From Psychrobacillus sp. NEAU-3TGS (lineage in GTDB: Bacteria; Bacillota; Bacilli; Bacillales_A; Planococcaceae): a stretch of DNA of 64,000 bases. The notes beneath the pieces were generated by a model, which had not been told where the DNA came from, made no database searches, and worked only from the letters and a program-made list of their open reading frames with translations. A program made the translations under genes and the position numbers. Positions within the stretch are counted from its first letter, which is position 1. Every line of letters starts with the position of its first letter. Positions 10,201-18,326 of this stretch are shown piece after piece. The DNA lies in contig NZ_JAPNOZ010000010.1 in the NCBI RefSeq assembly GCF_029955155.1, forward strand, positions 589,661 through 653,660, in the 5' to 3' direction.

Positions 10201-10260
10201 AAATGCACTTATAAGTAAAAGTCCGATTATAGTGATGATTTTTATGTAGGATTTTTTCAT
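7252..10260 (-). CDS. Hybrid sensor histidine kinase, 7TMR-DISM type, with two kinase cores
   Basis: A 1002-residue membrane kinase. Residues 1-25 are a signal/TM segment, and ~35-200 an extracellular 7TMR-DISM-type beta-sandwich sensor. Residues ~210-405 contain about seven membrane segments. Then comes a HisKA/HATPase core (H435 in KASHEFRTP, N552, G boxes DTGIGI and GGTGLGL). A receiver follows with D719 in VILDIMMP. Last is a second, LytS-type kinase core (H810 in QAQIKPHFIFN, N903 in VENAIVHGL). The RBS AAGGA lies 11 nt before the ATG. It probably senses a carbohydrate or wall-derived ligand, as DISM sensors are thought to do, but the ligand is not deducible. Confidence 0.92.
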   Translation of the reverse strand: MKKSYIKIITIIGLLLISAFALNSILVKEKTVSPKAVGGVLDLRNYEFDGAEPIEMNGEWEFVPNKLVDSTAFDKQQSYQVEVPSLWTNYDLDGQKLSKYTSGTYRLKILLNDSPEILGIKTTNIRMSNAIYIDGQLLGSSGIPAEDSTYIPHNIPYVSYFSPNDKELEMIVQVANFDYASGGGILGSIFIGDQDGIGNLRDRSLAYDWVTIAAFSTMFIYFLGTFLHARIGVEQLFFSLFCFANVLYAVSHGEKVFLELFPATSYAFFERIQSVSSIWIGLFMLCFFHSSLKQFANKRIVKFLYIVGVLLTGSALLPVKINSSLQIYYSLYIFISLVYIIYIQIIAISKRAVGASYLIFSSFTIFIYFTVGTLNVSANYAMNSLPPLFPFICLTMLSLYISHRFMDSFLQKEELSNALLRVDKLKDGVLAKASHEFRTPLHGIIAISQSMLEDRKSSLSTEEEEKMGLIVGTAQRLSKLVNDILDYSKLKEGELRVRITPVDLFALTHVVVETFTYMIDKDVKVINHVQRGQFVMADEERLRQILFNLIDNAVKYTMHGKIEIKCDEHEENLVITVSDTGIGIASENLKFVFEPFRQYSNATGGTGLGLSVTKELVQIQGGTITVNSVVNKGTNFSVTLPKATQLNKPTKQSFSLPIPSVNGNKDRKKIIIADDDHVNLKVLIDTLISEDYFIVAVDSGKAVLEQVKKHPDIDLVILDIMMPEVSGYEVCHQLRKSYLPSELPILMLTAAVRPEDMIAAFHSGANDFLHKPLDTAELKTRIRNLLLMKESSQNAVKMEVAFLQAQIKPHFIFNVLNSILSLSYIDLDRARTMITDFANFMRGSFSFENTHSLVPLEKELSLIQSYVNIQRTRFPERLVWEVQMEDPLHCFIPPLILQPIVENAIVHGLKMTEGQGIVKLTVIRENDFLVFQITDNGTGISTHKLQQIWNVQQDTGQSVGLQNIKKRLKYYENASIQITSKEHKGTIVELRFPFIQSEKEGE

Positions 10261-10347
10261 GCTTTTATGTTTCCTTGGATTTATTTTATTAAGTTAATTG
10301 TATGTGGAAATATTGCTTTGTACAATAACTTTAAAAATAGTGTTATA

Positions 10348-10390
10348 TCCCTGTGTAAAACACTATTCTGAATTGTCTCTTACACAGGGA
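10348..10390. repeat. 43-nt palindromic repeat, copy A
   Basis: An imperfect palindrome running from TCCCTGTGTAAAACAC to CTCTTACACAGGGA, one of four equal-length copies in this window (also 13238, 20125 and 22513). It lies between the kinase gene start and the nucleotidase terminator. No T run follows it, so termination is not its obvious role here. Confidence 0.85.
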
Positions 10391-10415
10391 AAGCACGTAA
10401 AACAATTACAAAATC

Positions 10416-10456
10416 AAAAAGCAACGGCCAAAGTTTTTACTCAGGCCATTGCTTTT
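10416..10456 (-). terminator. Terminator of the surface nucleotidase gene
   Basis: Arms AAAAGCAACGGCC and GGCCATTGCTTTT (one mismatch), with T residues following on the minus strand; about 70 bp after the stop at 10526. Confidence 0.65.
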
Positions 10457-10525
10457 CATGTAAGTAGTAATTAAATGGCAGAATTATTTCTTCCACAAGG
10501 TCACTACTGGTATATCCTTTAAATT

Positions 10526-13111
10526 TTATTTAATTGAATACTTACCAAATCCATCTGTACCCTCACCAATGTATTTGATGTTTCCATCTGCTGGGAGTAC
10601 TTTCTCCGCTTGTTTAGATGATTCGAATACGACATGTGCTTTTGCTGGTAACGCAGCAAATTTCCAGTTGCCATCAGCAGATGGGTCGATCGTTTGCTCG
10701 GCTAGTATATAGTCGATGATAATTTCTCGGTTTTCATCTGGATGTATTTCAATTTCTGTTGCATTACGGACACCAGGGAATGTTCCGCTTGCACGGTAGT
10801 TATTTGTTGCTACGATAAATGCTTGTTTTAAGTCTATTGGTTTGCCATTGTATTGCAAGTTTACGATACGAGATGCATCTTTGTTTACAAGATTACCGTC
10901 TGCATCGTATTTTGCTGGTTGTGTTACGTCAATTTCGTATGTTACGCCATCAATTACGTCATAGTTGTATGAGCGGAAGTCTGTGTTGATCAGTTGTTGC
11001 TCGCCAGTTTTAGCTGGATCGATTTGATTGAACTGACCTGCAGACATTTCCAACCATTCTTTTACATCTGCTCCCGTAAGTTTCACTGTTGCTACTGTGT
11101 TGTCGTATAGATAAAGATCTGCTACGTTTTTAATAGCAAGCTCGCCTTTTGGAACGTATGTGTAGTACTCAGGGTCGCTTCTTGTTCCTGCTTTAAATGG
11201 TGCACCAGCTGATAATACTGGAACGCTTTCATTCGCTGTACCTTTTAGCTTAGCTTTTACATATGCTGTTTGAGCGTCTGTTACAATTTGAATAGATGGG
11301 TCATCCTGCACTTGTGAGAAATAACTGTGAATATCCGCTGTAGTTTTTCCAACTGCTTTGCGAACATAAGTGATTGTCCCTTCATGTGCCTCTTTCACTG
11401 CGTTCACAACAGATTGATCGACATCCGTAGCATCTTTTGCAATTGTACGTACCTCTGCTTTTGACGAAACTACTTTCCAGTCGTCTCCACTTTTCTTCAG
11501 TTTCAAATCGATTACACCTAAATGGCTACCGAATTTACCAGGCATAACAACTGGAACACCATTCATCGTCCCATTTTCGATGTTTACATTTGTAAGTGAA
11601 GCATCTACTTTTCCTGGGAATACTTGGTGTGCATGTCCAGTAATAATCGCATCTACACCTTTAACTTTAGTTAATAAATATGTTACATCCTCTTCTCCAA
11701 CTTCATGTGTTGCATCACCCATTCCAGAGTGAGAAAGTACTACAATTACATCTGCTCCCGCTTTTTGCATGTCAGGAACTACTGCGGATACAGCTTGCAC
11801 CGAGTCGTCGACTTTCACTTTTCCTTCTAAATTGGTTTTATCCCATTTTAAAATTTGAGGAGGTACAATTCCAGTAACTCCAACTTTAATTGTTGATTTT
11901 TTACCTTCCGAATCAACCACTTCTTTGTCGATTAACACATAAGGTTTGTACAATAATTTTCCACTCGCCGCATCCCGAACATTCGCATTCACATAAGGGA
12001 AATTAGCGTCATCCATCACTTCGTCTAAATAATCTAGACCATAATTGAATTCATGGTTACCCATTGTAGCCCCGTCATAACCTAAAAGCTCCATCGCTGT
12101 TACGGAAGGATGTTCCTCCCCATCAACAAGCTTGTCTACCGATTGTTTATATGAACCTAGCGGAGTACCTTGAATCGCATCTCCATTGTCAAATAATAAT
12201 GTGTTGCTATTTTCTTTTCGTGCATTTTTGATCAATGTAGCTGTTTTAGCAAGTCCTAAACTATTAGACACTGTATCTTTATAATAATCATAATTCACAA
12301 TGTTCGTGTGAATATCAGAAGTACCTAAAATACGTAAAGAAACCGTATCTTTTTCATCTGCAGGTGCTACATTTAATGCCGCTACTTTTTCCAGTAACTC
12401 CTTCATCATTGGCAAGCTGCTTGTAGAAGGTACTTTATCGAGTAGTGGTTTAATAGATTCGACAACTTTCGCTGCTTCTTCTTTTTTACCAGCAGCAATT
12501 AACTTCTCCGCTTCTACTACTTTCATATAAATAGTTACCGGCACCATTAACTGATCACGTTTTGCATTCGCTGGTTCTTTATATTGATCTAATAACAAAT
12601 CTCTTGGTGCTTTCCCAGTGAAGCGGTAAAGGATAACCGTTCGACTTTTCAATTGAACAGATAACTGGTGGTATAATTTCTCCACCTTTGCCCAGTCTTT
12701 TTCTGCTTCCGCAACTTTGATAGCTGCCAAGATTGGATTTAAATACTTGTCCGCATAATTATAAGCATCAATATAAGGGACAATTCCTTTTGTAATACGT
12801 TCGTTATGTAAATCCTCTAATTCTTTTAATAGTACGTTTTTGTTTTTGGCATTCGATTTGACGATTGCATTTTTTGCTTTTGCGTAATTTGCTTTTGCTT
12901 TATTTAACGCAGGATATAAGTCCTTACTAGTTGCAATTTTCCCCTTTTGCGCTGGTACTACGTAGGCATAAGCCGCCTCTTTCATGTCTTTCCTTGCTTG
13001 ATCCACCACATTTTGCAACGAGCTACTCGCAAAACCTACATTTGTTGAAGCCAATAATGACGTTGCAAGAGCGACGGCTACTACCGACTTTTTCACTGTA
13101 TTCTTCTTCAT
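10526..13111 (-). CDS. Surface-anchored bifunctional UDP-sugar hydrolase/5'-nucleotidase with SbsC-like anchor domain
   Basis: An 861-residue exported nucleotidase of the UshA/YfkN family. Residues 1-29 are a signal peptide. Residues ~35-240 are the anchor domain also found in the 2079-6002 protein (PYIDAYNYA, RFTGKAPRDLLL). Residues ~257-530 are a metallophosphoesterase with all metal motifs: TSDIH (D266, H268), DNGD (308-311), GNHEF (351-355) and a GHAH box near 495. The C-terminal 5_nucleotid_C domain supplies the nucleoside pocket. It should dephosphorylate extracellular nucleotides at the wall, supplying phosphate and nucleosides. RBS GGGAGGG precedes the ATG by five bases. It probably has its own promoter upstream at ~13.15 kb. 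Confidence 0.93.
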   Translation of the reverse strand: MKKNTVKKSVVAVALATSLLASTNVGFASSSLQNVVDQARKDMKEAAYAYVVPAQKGKIATSKDLYPALNKAKANYAKAKNAIVKSNAKNKNVLLKELEDLHNERITKGIVPYIDAYNYADKYLNPILAAIKVAEAEKDWAKVEKLYHQLSVQLKSRTVILYRFTGKAPRDLLLDQYKEPANAKRDQLMVPVTIYMKVVEAEKLIAAGKKEEAAKVVESIKPLLDKVPSTSSLPMMKELLEKVAALNVAPADEKDTVSLRILGTSDIHTNIVNYDYYKDTVSNSLGLAKTATLIKNARKENSNTLLFDNGDAIQGTPLGSYKQSVDKLVDGEEHPSVTAMELLGYDGATMGNHEFNYGLDYLDEVMDDANFPYVNANVRDAASGKLLYKPYVLIDKEVVDSEGKKSTIKVGVTGIVPPQILKWDKTNLEGKVKVDDSVQAVSAVVPDMQKAGADVIVVLSHSGMGDATHEVGEEDVTYLLTKVKGVDAIITGHAHQVFPGKVDASLTNVNIENGTMNGVPVVMPGKFGSHLGVIDLKLKKSGDDWKVVSSKAEVRTIAKDATDVDQSVVNAVKEAHEGTITYVRKAVGKTTADIHSYFSQVQDDPSIQIVTDAQTAYVKAKLKGTANESVPVLSAGAPFKAGTRSDPEYYTYVPKGELAIKNVADLYLYDNTVATVKLTGADVKEWLEMSAGQFNQIDPAKTGEQQLINTDFRSYNYDVIDGVTYEIDVTQPAKYDADGNLVNKDASRIVNLQYNGKPIDLKQAFIVATNNYRASGTFPGVRNATEIEIHPDENREIIIDYILAEQTIDPSADGNWKFAALPAKAHVVFESSKQAEKVLPADGNIKYIGEGTDGFGKYSIK

Positions 13112-13237
13112 AATTTCCCTCCCGTTTTGTAATAACGTTCCTATTTAAAGATAATCAAAAGAAATATTTGGTACAATGTGAATATTGTAATGTTTTTGTA
13201 AAATGTTATATAGACCTTTTTACACCGCTAATAAAAG

Positions 13238-13280
13238 TCCCTGTGTAAGAAACAATTTTGAATTGTTTCTTACACAGGGA
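13238..13280 (-). repeat. 43-nt palindromic repeat, copy B, placed as a terminator
   Basis: The most symmetrical copy: arms TCCCTGTGTAAGAAACAATT and AATTGTTTCTTACACAGGGA around a 3-nt loop. It starts 8 bp after the dppF-like stop, and on the minus strand it runs into TTTTATT. This copy therefore fits a Rho-independent terminator of the peptide transporter operon. Confidence 0.85.
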
Positions 13281-13288
13281 CAGTGCGG

Positions 13289-14284
13289 TTAAATAAAATC
13301 CGCCCGGTAATCCTTATCATACATATGACAGTTTACAAATCGACCTGGTACGACCTCTACTTCACGAGGAATCACCTGTTCACAAACAGCCTTTCCAAAC
13401 TTACAACGGGTATGAAATGCACATCCGGATGGTGGATTGGAGGGGCTTGGAACGTCGCCAGTTAAGATAATCCGTTCCTTTTTAACATCTGGGTCGAGAG
13501 AAGGCACTGCTGACATAAGTGCCTGTGTGTATGGGTGGAGCGGTTGTCGAAATAGTTGTTTTTTATCAGACAGCTCTACAATTTTCCCGAGATACATCAC
13601 ACCGATTCGATCACTTACATGCTTTACTACACTCAAGTCATGGGCTATAAAAATATAAGTTAGTCCCAATGTTTCTTTAAGGTCTTGAAATAGATTTAAA
13701 ATTTGTGCTTGAACGGAGACATCTAAAGCGGAAACTGGCTCGTCCGCAATTATGATTGCAGGATTTACGGCAATCGCTCTCGCTATCCCGATGCGTTGTC
13801 TTTGGCCACCACTGAATTCATGTGGATACCGTCCTATATGGTTAGGGCTTAAGCCTACTTTCGATAATAACTCTTTAACTTTTTCTTTTCTTTCTTTAGC
13901 ACTTTGTCCCAATTGGTGTGTTGCAAGCGCTTCCCCAAGGATAGCTCCAATAGTCATCTTCGGATTGAGTGAAGCAAAAGGGTCCTGGAAGACGATTTGC
14001 ATGTCCTTTCGTAGCTTTCTTAAGTCTGTTTGGCTTAAGGCTGTTATTTCTTTTCCTTCGATTTTAATCGAGCCTTCTGTAGGTTCGATTAGTCGTAGAA
14101 TGCTTCTGCCCATTGTTGACTTACCACAGCCACTTTCTCCTACTATTCCGAGTGTTTCTCCTTTATTCACTTGAAAGCTTATACCGTCAACTGCTTTTAT
14201 AAAGTGTTTTTTCTTATTAAAAAGGCTTTTCTTTATTGGAAAATAGGTCTTCAAATTCTTTACTTCTAGTAGCGGTTGATTCAA
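13289..14284 (-). CDS. Oligo/dipeptide ABC transporter ATP-binding protein, OppF/DppF type
   Basis: A 331-residue ATPase that powers peptide import at the inner face of the membrane. Walker A is GESGCGKST, the signature is [13 protein letters not shown], Walker [12 protein letters not shown], and the H-loop AHDLSVV. The C-terminal oligo_HPY extension carries cysteines (SGCAFHTRC) that in this family can hold an Fe-S cluster. Start is TTG at 14284: its TTGA overlaps the stop of the OppD-like gene, and AGGGGG lies seven bases upstream. Last gene of the operon starting at 19895. Confidence 0.95.
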   Translation of the reverse strand: MNQPLLEVKNLKTYFPIKKSLFNKKKHFIKAVDGISFQVNKGETLGIVGESGCGKSTMGRSILRLIEPTEGSIKIEGKEITALSQTDLRKLRKDMQIVFQDPFASLNPKMTIGAILGEALATHQLGQSAKERKEKVKELLSKVGLSPNHIGRYPHEFSGGQRQRIGIARAIAVNPAIIIADEPVSALDVSVQAQILNLFQDLKETLGLTYIFIAHDLSVVKHVSDRIGVMYLGKIVELSDKKQLFRQPLHPYTQALMSAVPSLDPDVKKERIILTGDVPSPSNPPSGCAFHTRCKFGKAVCEQVIPREVEVVPGRFVNCHMYDKDYRADFI

Positions 14285-15267
14285 ACCGACACCCCCTGCT
14301 CCTCATACAACCAGCATCTGACAAGCTGTGAGTCTCGCTTAAATAATGGCGGGTTTTTCTTATGACATTTTTCATGGGCATGCTGACAACGAGAACGAAA
14401 TGGACATCCCGATTTTATAACGCCAAGACTGGGTACGTTTCCATCGATAGGGGTTAGTCTTTCCTCATTTTCACTATCGATGTTCGGAACAGAATTTAAC
14501 AGACCAATCGTGTACGGATGTTTTGGTTGTTTAAAAAGAGTTCGCACATCTGCTTGCTCCACAATTTGTCCGTAGTACATGACAATCACTCGATCAGCCA
14601 TCTCAGAGATTACTCCTAAGTCATGGGTTATTAATAGTATAGCGGTGTTATATTCTTGTTGTAAGGCATTCATCAAATCTAGTATTTGGGCTTGAATGGT
14701 CACATCTAGCGCAGTAGTTGGTTCATCCGCAATGAGCAGTTTCGGATTACAGGCCATCGCCATTGCAATCATAATTCGTTGTCTCATTCCTCCAGATAGC
14801 TGATGCGGATATTCGTCTATAATGCTCTCTGCTCTTGGAATACCTACTTTTTTTAATATGTCGATCGTTTTTGCTTTGCTATTTGATTTATTGGCAAAAC
14901 CGTGTAAATGAAGTACTTCGCTAATTTGCTTGCCTATTTTATGCACTGGATTGAGAGAGGTCATCGGTTCTTGAAAGATCATGGATATTTTATTTCCCCG
15001 TATGGAACGCATTTTCTTTTCGGAATATAAATTAATATCTTCCCCTTCAAACACTATTTCTCCCTCTGTGGTGCTAGTGCCTCTCTCTATTAATCCTATT
15101 AGTGATAGAGCAGTCACGCTTTTACCGCAACCCGACTCTCCCACAAGACCTACTGTTTCTCCTTCATTTATATGAAAAGATAGATCCCTAACAGCTGAGA
15201 TTGTTCCTGCTTCATCATCTTGAAAGGAAATATTGATATTCTCGACTTTTATTAATTCGATTGTCAA
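14281..15267 (-). CDS. Oligo/dipeptide ABC transporter ATP-binding protein, OppD/DppD type
   Basis: A 328-residue partner ATPase of the OppF-like protein. Walker A is GESGCGKSV, the signature is [13 protein letters not shown], Walker B is [12 protein letters not shown], and the oligo_HPY tail has CPFRSRC. The TTG start at 15267 is supported by AGGAGG seven bases before it. It overlaps the next gene by four bases and lies 43 bp after the hydrolase gene, in the same transcript. Confidence 0.95.
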   Translation of the reverse strand: MTIELIKVENINISFQDDEAGTISAVRDLSFHINEGETVGLVGESGCGKSVTALSLIGLIERGTSTTEGEIVFEGEDINLYSEKKMRSIRGNKISMIFQEPMTSLNPVHKIGKQISEVLHLHGFANKSNSKAKTIDILKKVGIPRAESIIDEYPHQLSGGMRQRIMIAMAMACNPKLLIADEPTTALDVTIQAQILDLMNALQQEYNTAILLITHDLGVISEMADRVIVMYYGQIVEQADVRTLFKQPKHPYTIGLLNSVPNIDSENEERLTPIDGNVPSLGVIKSGCPFRSRCQHAHEKCHKKNPPLFKRDSQLVRCWLYEEQGVSV

Positions 15268-15310
15268 TGGTCTACCTCCTAGCGCTTAATGGGCGAAACG
15301 GGTGATGTCG

Positions 15311-16204
15311 TTACTCACCGTTCATAAAATGCTGATAGGCAATTTCTGAGATACGTGCGATCGGCTCGTCACCTTTGTACTCTAGAGAACTGCCTGTCGA
15401 ATAGACCGTAATAACGAATTCTCCTTTGTTATCTGGTAAGTATACGATACCAGTATCGTTGAACATCGTTCCTAAGCTGCCTGTTTTATTCGCCACTTTT
15501 TTATTTCTTGGCAATAAACCACCGATCCGTTGCTGAAAATGCTGTTTGGATAGGACTTCACGAATCTCTCTTGAACAATCTGGTGAAACAAATTCGTCTA
15601 ATGCAATCTTTTCTAATAATAGACTCATATCTTTAGCAGAGCTTACATTGTTTTCTGTACTATCTTGAAAAACGATACTATCCCAATCATAGTCACCTTC
15701 TATTAAACGATTTATAATCTCATCAAAAAGCTCTTTACTATAGGGCTGAGATGGGATACCAGCACTTAAGCTCAAAAGCTCCCAACATGTGTGATGAATA
15801 TAAATATCCTTAAATCCCATTTGTTGCATTCTTTCCTCTACATTATTTGCTCCACCAACTATACTCAGCACCTTATCGGTTGCTAAATTATCACTAACAA
15901 TGATCATCATCGTTGCCAAGTCTTTTATAGTCGGCTCTATCCCATATTGCATTTCTTGAAATACACCGGAGCCCGGTACATAATCTTCTTCGTTTAATGG
16001 AACCCGTTCATGCAGATTAATTTCTCCGTTATACACTTTCTCATATAAAGTAGCTAAAATAGGAACCTTAAACACACTAGCCATCTGAAATAATTGATTT
16101 CCTTGAATATTTACTTCCTCTTGTGTCCCCAAATGTTTAATATAAATACCAAAATTAGCATCAATGCCTTCAATATAAGATTCGATTTTTTTTTGAAGTG
16201 TCAT
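15311..16204 (-). CDS. Cytoplasmic serine hydrolase of the class A beta-lactamase fold, inside the peptide transporter operon
   Basis: A 297-residue protein with the three penicillin-recognising motifs: SVFK (S43-K46), SDN (104-106) and KTG (230-232). I see no ExxLN box for the deacylating glutamate of true class A beta-lactamases. There is no signal peptide or lipobox, so it should act in the cytosol. It sits between the permease and ATPase genes (13 bp after the former). A likely role is hydrolysis of imported peptides or D-amino-acid/muropeptide fragments, comparable in position to dppA of the B. subtilis dpp operon. Substrate is inference. GGAGAG precedes the ATG. Confidence 0.85.
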   Translation of the reverse strand: MTLQKKIESYIEGIDANFGIYIKHLGTQEEVNIQGNQLFQMASVFKVPILATLYEKVYNGEINLHERVPLNEEDYVPGSGVFQEMQYGIEPTIKDLATMMIIVSDNLATDKVLSIVGGANNVEERMQQMGFKDIYIHHTCWELLSLSAGIPSQPYSKELFDEIINRLIEGDYDWDSIVFQDSTENNVSSAKDMSLLLEKIALDEFVSPDCSREIREVLSKQHFQQRIGGLLPRNKKVANKTGSLGTMFNDTGIVYLPDNKGEFVITVYSTGSSLEYKGDEPIARISEIAYQHFMNGE

Positions 16205-16217
16205 ACAATCTCTCCTT

Positions 16218-17114
16218 TTATTTTGATCGGGGATCTAAGGCATCCCTTAGCCCATCCCCTAATAAGTTAAACCCTAATACTACTAACATAATGGCTAGTC
16301 CCGGAAATAAAGTCATCCACCAAGCTTGGCTTAAAAATGACTTTCCGACGAAGACAAGTGCTCCCCACTCTGGGTTGGGTGGCTGCGCTCCAAGTCCAAG
16401 AAAACTAAGTGCAGCTGCAGATAATATAGAACTACCAAATTCTAAAGTTGCTAAAATGATAATAGGAGAAGCAACATTAGGCAAAATATGCTTGCAGATT
16501 ATTTTCCAATCTTTCACTCCAATTGCTTTGGATGCTTCTACATACTCTGTTTCTCTAATAGACAGGACAGAACCTCTTACAACTCGTACAAAGGATGGGA
16601 CTACAGAAATAGCTACTGCTATCATGGCATTCGTTAATCCGACACCAAGAACCGCTACAATAGCAATCGCCATAAGCAATGAAGGAAACGTCATCAATAT
16701 ATCGATAAACTGCATGATATAAATATCCAATTTGCGGTAGTACCCAGCAAGTACACCTAAAATAACTCCGATTGTGCCAGAAAGCGTCACAGCAAAAAGC
16801 CCCATGAGTAAGGAAACTCGTCCCCCGTAAAGCATGCGGGTCCAAATATCCCTTCCAAATTCATCTGTACCTAACCAATGTGCCATGCTCGGTCCTTGCA
16901 AACTATCTTCAAATTTCATTTCGTTGACCGGATACGGTGCTATAAATGGCGCAAAAGTAGAAGTGATGATAAAAAAGAGTAAAATCATGGCTCCAACTAC
17001 AGCGCCCTTATTTTTTTTCATTTTTTTTATAAAATGTGCTACGGAAGATTGGGTCTTTGTTTCGATATCAATTGGATCTGGATAAACAAGTGAAGTAGGA
17101 TTGTTTCCCAGCAT
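16218..17114 (-). CDS. Peptide ABC transporter permease, DppC/OppC type
   Basis: A 298-residue inner-membrane permease with a short cytoplasmic N-terminus, then about six membrane spans. The family motif HWLGTDEFGRDIWTRMLYG is present, and the EAA loop (EYVEASKAIGVKDWKII..HILPN) couples to the ATPase. GGGGAGA precedes the ATG at 17114. It lies 22 bp after the DppB-like gene. Confidence 0.95.
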   Translation of the reverse strand: MLGNNPTSLVYPDPIDIETKTQSSVAHFIKKMKKNKGAVVGAMILLFFIITSTFAPFIAPYPVNEMKFEDSLQGPSMAHWLGTDEFGRDIWTRMLYGGRVSLLMGLFAVTLSGTIGVILGVLAGYYRKLDIYIMQFIDILMTFPSLLMAIAIVAVLGVGLTNAMIAVAISVVPSFVRVVRGSVLSIRETEYVEASKAIGVKDWKIICKHILPNVASPIIILATLEFGSSILSAAALSFLGLGAQPPNPEWGALVFVGKSFLSQAWWMTLFPGLAIMLVVLGFNLLGDGLRDALDPRSK

Positions 17115-17136
17115 AATCTCTCCCCTCTAACTCCTA

Positions 17137-18057
17137 TTATTCGTATTGAATGCGAGGATCTAGCTTTGTATATAAAAGATCTACAACAAAGTTTACGATA
17201 ATAATCATTGCAGCCATAAATAAGAGTAATCCTTGTACAGTCGGAATATCTCGAGTAGAAATCGCGGATACGATTAAACTTCCTAGACCCGGAAGCGCAA
17301 ATACCGTCTCTGTCACAACTGCTCCCGCCATTAAATAGCCAAATTGCATGCCAATCAGCGTAACTACAGGGATGATGGCATTTTGTAAACTATGTCTAAA
17401 TATAAGTCGATAAGAACCTGCTCCTTTTGCTTTTGCCGTGCGAATATAATCCTGTTTAATAACATCTAGCATGCTCGACCTAGTCATCCGGGCAATACTG
17501 CCCGCAGTACCGAGCCCTAAAGTAATCGAGGGTAGTATGAGTGAGTAAAATCCGCTATACCCCGAAATCGGGAAGATGCTTAGTTGGTACGAAAATAGAA
17601 GTATTAAAAACAAAGCAATCCAAAAGCCTGGAGCGGATATTCCTATTAAAGCCAAAACCATTGCAAGTTGATCGTAAATAGTATTTTTTTTCACTGCAGC
17701 TACTACCCCAATGATAATTCCAGTAATAGAGCCAAAAATAATACTATATAACGCTAATTGCGCAGTAATAGGAATACGATTTAAAATCTCTTCTACCACG
17801 GTATAGCCTGTTATATAAGAGGTTCCAAGATCGCCTTGGATAGCCTGGAACATATAAGAAAAATATTGGACAAGAATAGGGCGATCCAGCCCTAATCTCA
17901 TCTCCAATTCCTTAATGGATTCCTCAGTAGCGTAATCTCCCAAAATATGATTAACAGGATTGCCAGGAATCAAATGAATAATCATAAAAACAAGGACAGA
18001 TACCCCAAATATAGTGATAATCATAGTGAATATTCTTTTGAATAAATAGGATGACAA
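17137..18057 (-). CDS. Peptide ABC transporter permease, DppB/OppB type
   Basis: A 306-residue permease. It has the N-terminal YLFKRIF..I..IFGVSVLVF segment, HLIPGNP, a periplasmic loop, and the EAA loop (DYIRTAKAKGAGSYRLIFRHSLQNA). It pairs with the DppC-like protein to form the channel. The start is TTG at 18057, with AGGGGG seven bases upstream. A 269-bp gap with a palindromic element separates it from the binding-protein gene. Confidence 0.95.
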   Translation of the reverse strand: MSSYLFKRIFTMIITIFGVSVLVFMIIHLIPGNPVNHILGDYATEESIKELEMRLGLDRPILVQYFSYMFQAIQGDLGTSYITGYTVVEEILNRIPITAQLALYSIIFGSITGIIIGVVAAVKKNTIYDQLAMVLALIGISAPGFWIALFLILLFSYQLSIFPISGYSGFYSLILPSITLGLGTAGSIARMTRSSMLDVIKQDYIRTAKAKGAGSYRLIFRHSLQNAIIPVVTLIGMQFGYLMAGAVVTETVFALPGLGSLIVSAISTRDIPTVQGLLLFMAAMIIIVNFVVDLLYTKLDPRIQYE

Positions 18058-18140
18058 GTAAACGCCCCCTCTGCTTCGGATTAGATTGTTAATTAAATCA
18101 ATTTCATCATAGGGAAAAACAGTTAAAATCTACAACGATG

Positions 18141-18250
18141 TGATTCCGCTCCAGGCGGACGCTTTCCGCGGGCTTGGCTTCAGCCTCCTCGTCGCTCCGC
18201 TCCTGCGTGGTCTTTAGCTCAAGCTAAACCCGCCGCCTTCCGCTTCAATC
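18141..18250. repeat. GC-rich imperfect palindromic intergenic element inside the peptide transporter operon
   Basis: About 110 bp, clearly more GC-rich than its surroundings. It begins TGATTCCGCTCCAGGCGGAC and ends CCGCCTTCCGCTTCAATCA, with the ends forming an imperfect inverted repeat. An inner purine/pyrimidine-rich block (GAGGAGGC on the minus strand) lies between. I recognise the general sequence as a dispersed element common in Bacillaceae and Planococcaceae genomes. It lies between the binding-protein and permease genes, where an RNA fold could lower downstream expression. Confidence 0.7.
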
Positions 18251-18326
18251 AATGTATTTAGAACTCCATATGAATATCTGGATTTTAGTTATAATTAGCG
18301 ATTGTGACATTAACTCAAATACTTAT

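Noticed and set aside
13752-14174. A 140-codon plus-strand frame opposite the DppF-like gene
   Set aside because: It is a shadow of a well-conserved ATPase with all motifs on the minus strand; no RBS or family match.
15311-16204. A beta-lactam resistance gene
   Set aside because: No signal peptide, no visible ExxLN box, and placement within a peptide transporter operon point to an intracellular peptidase-like role.
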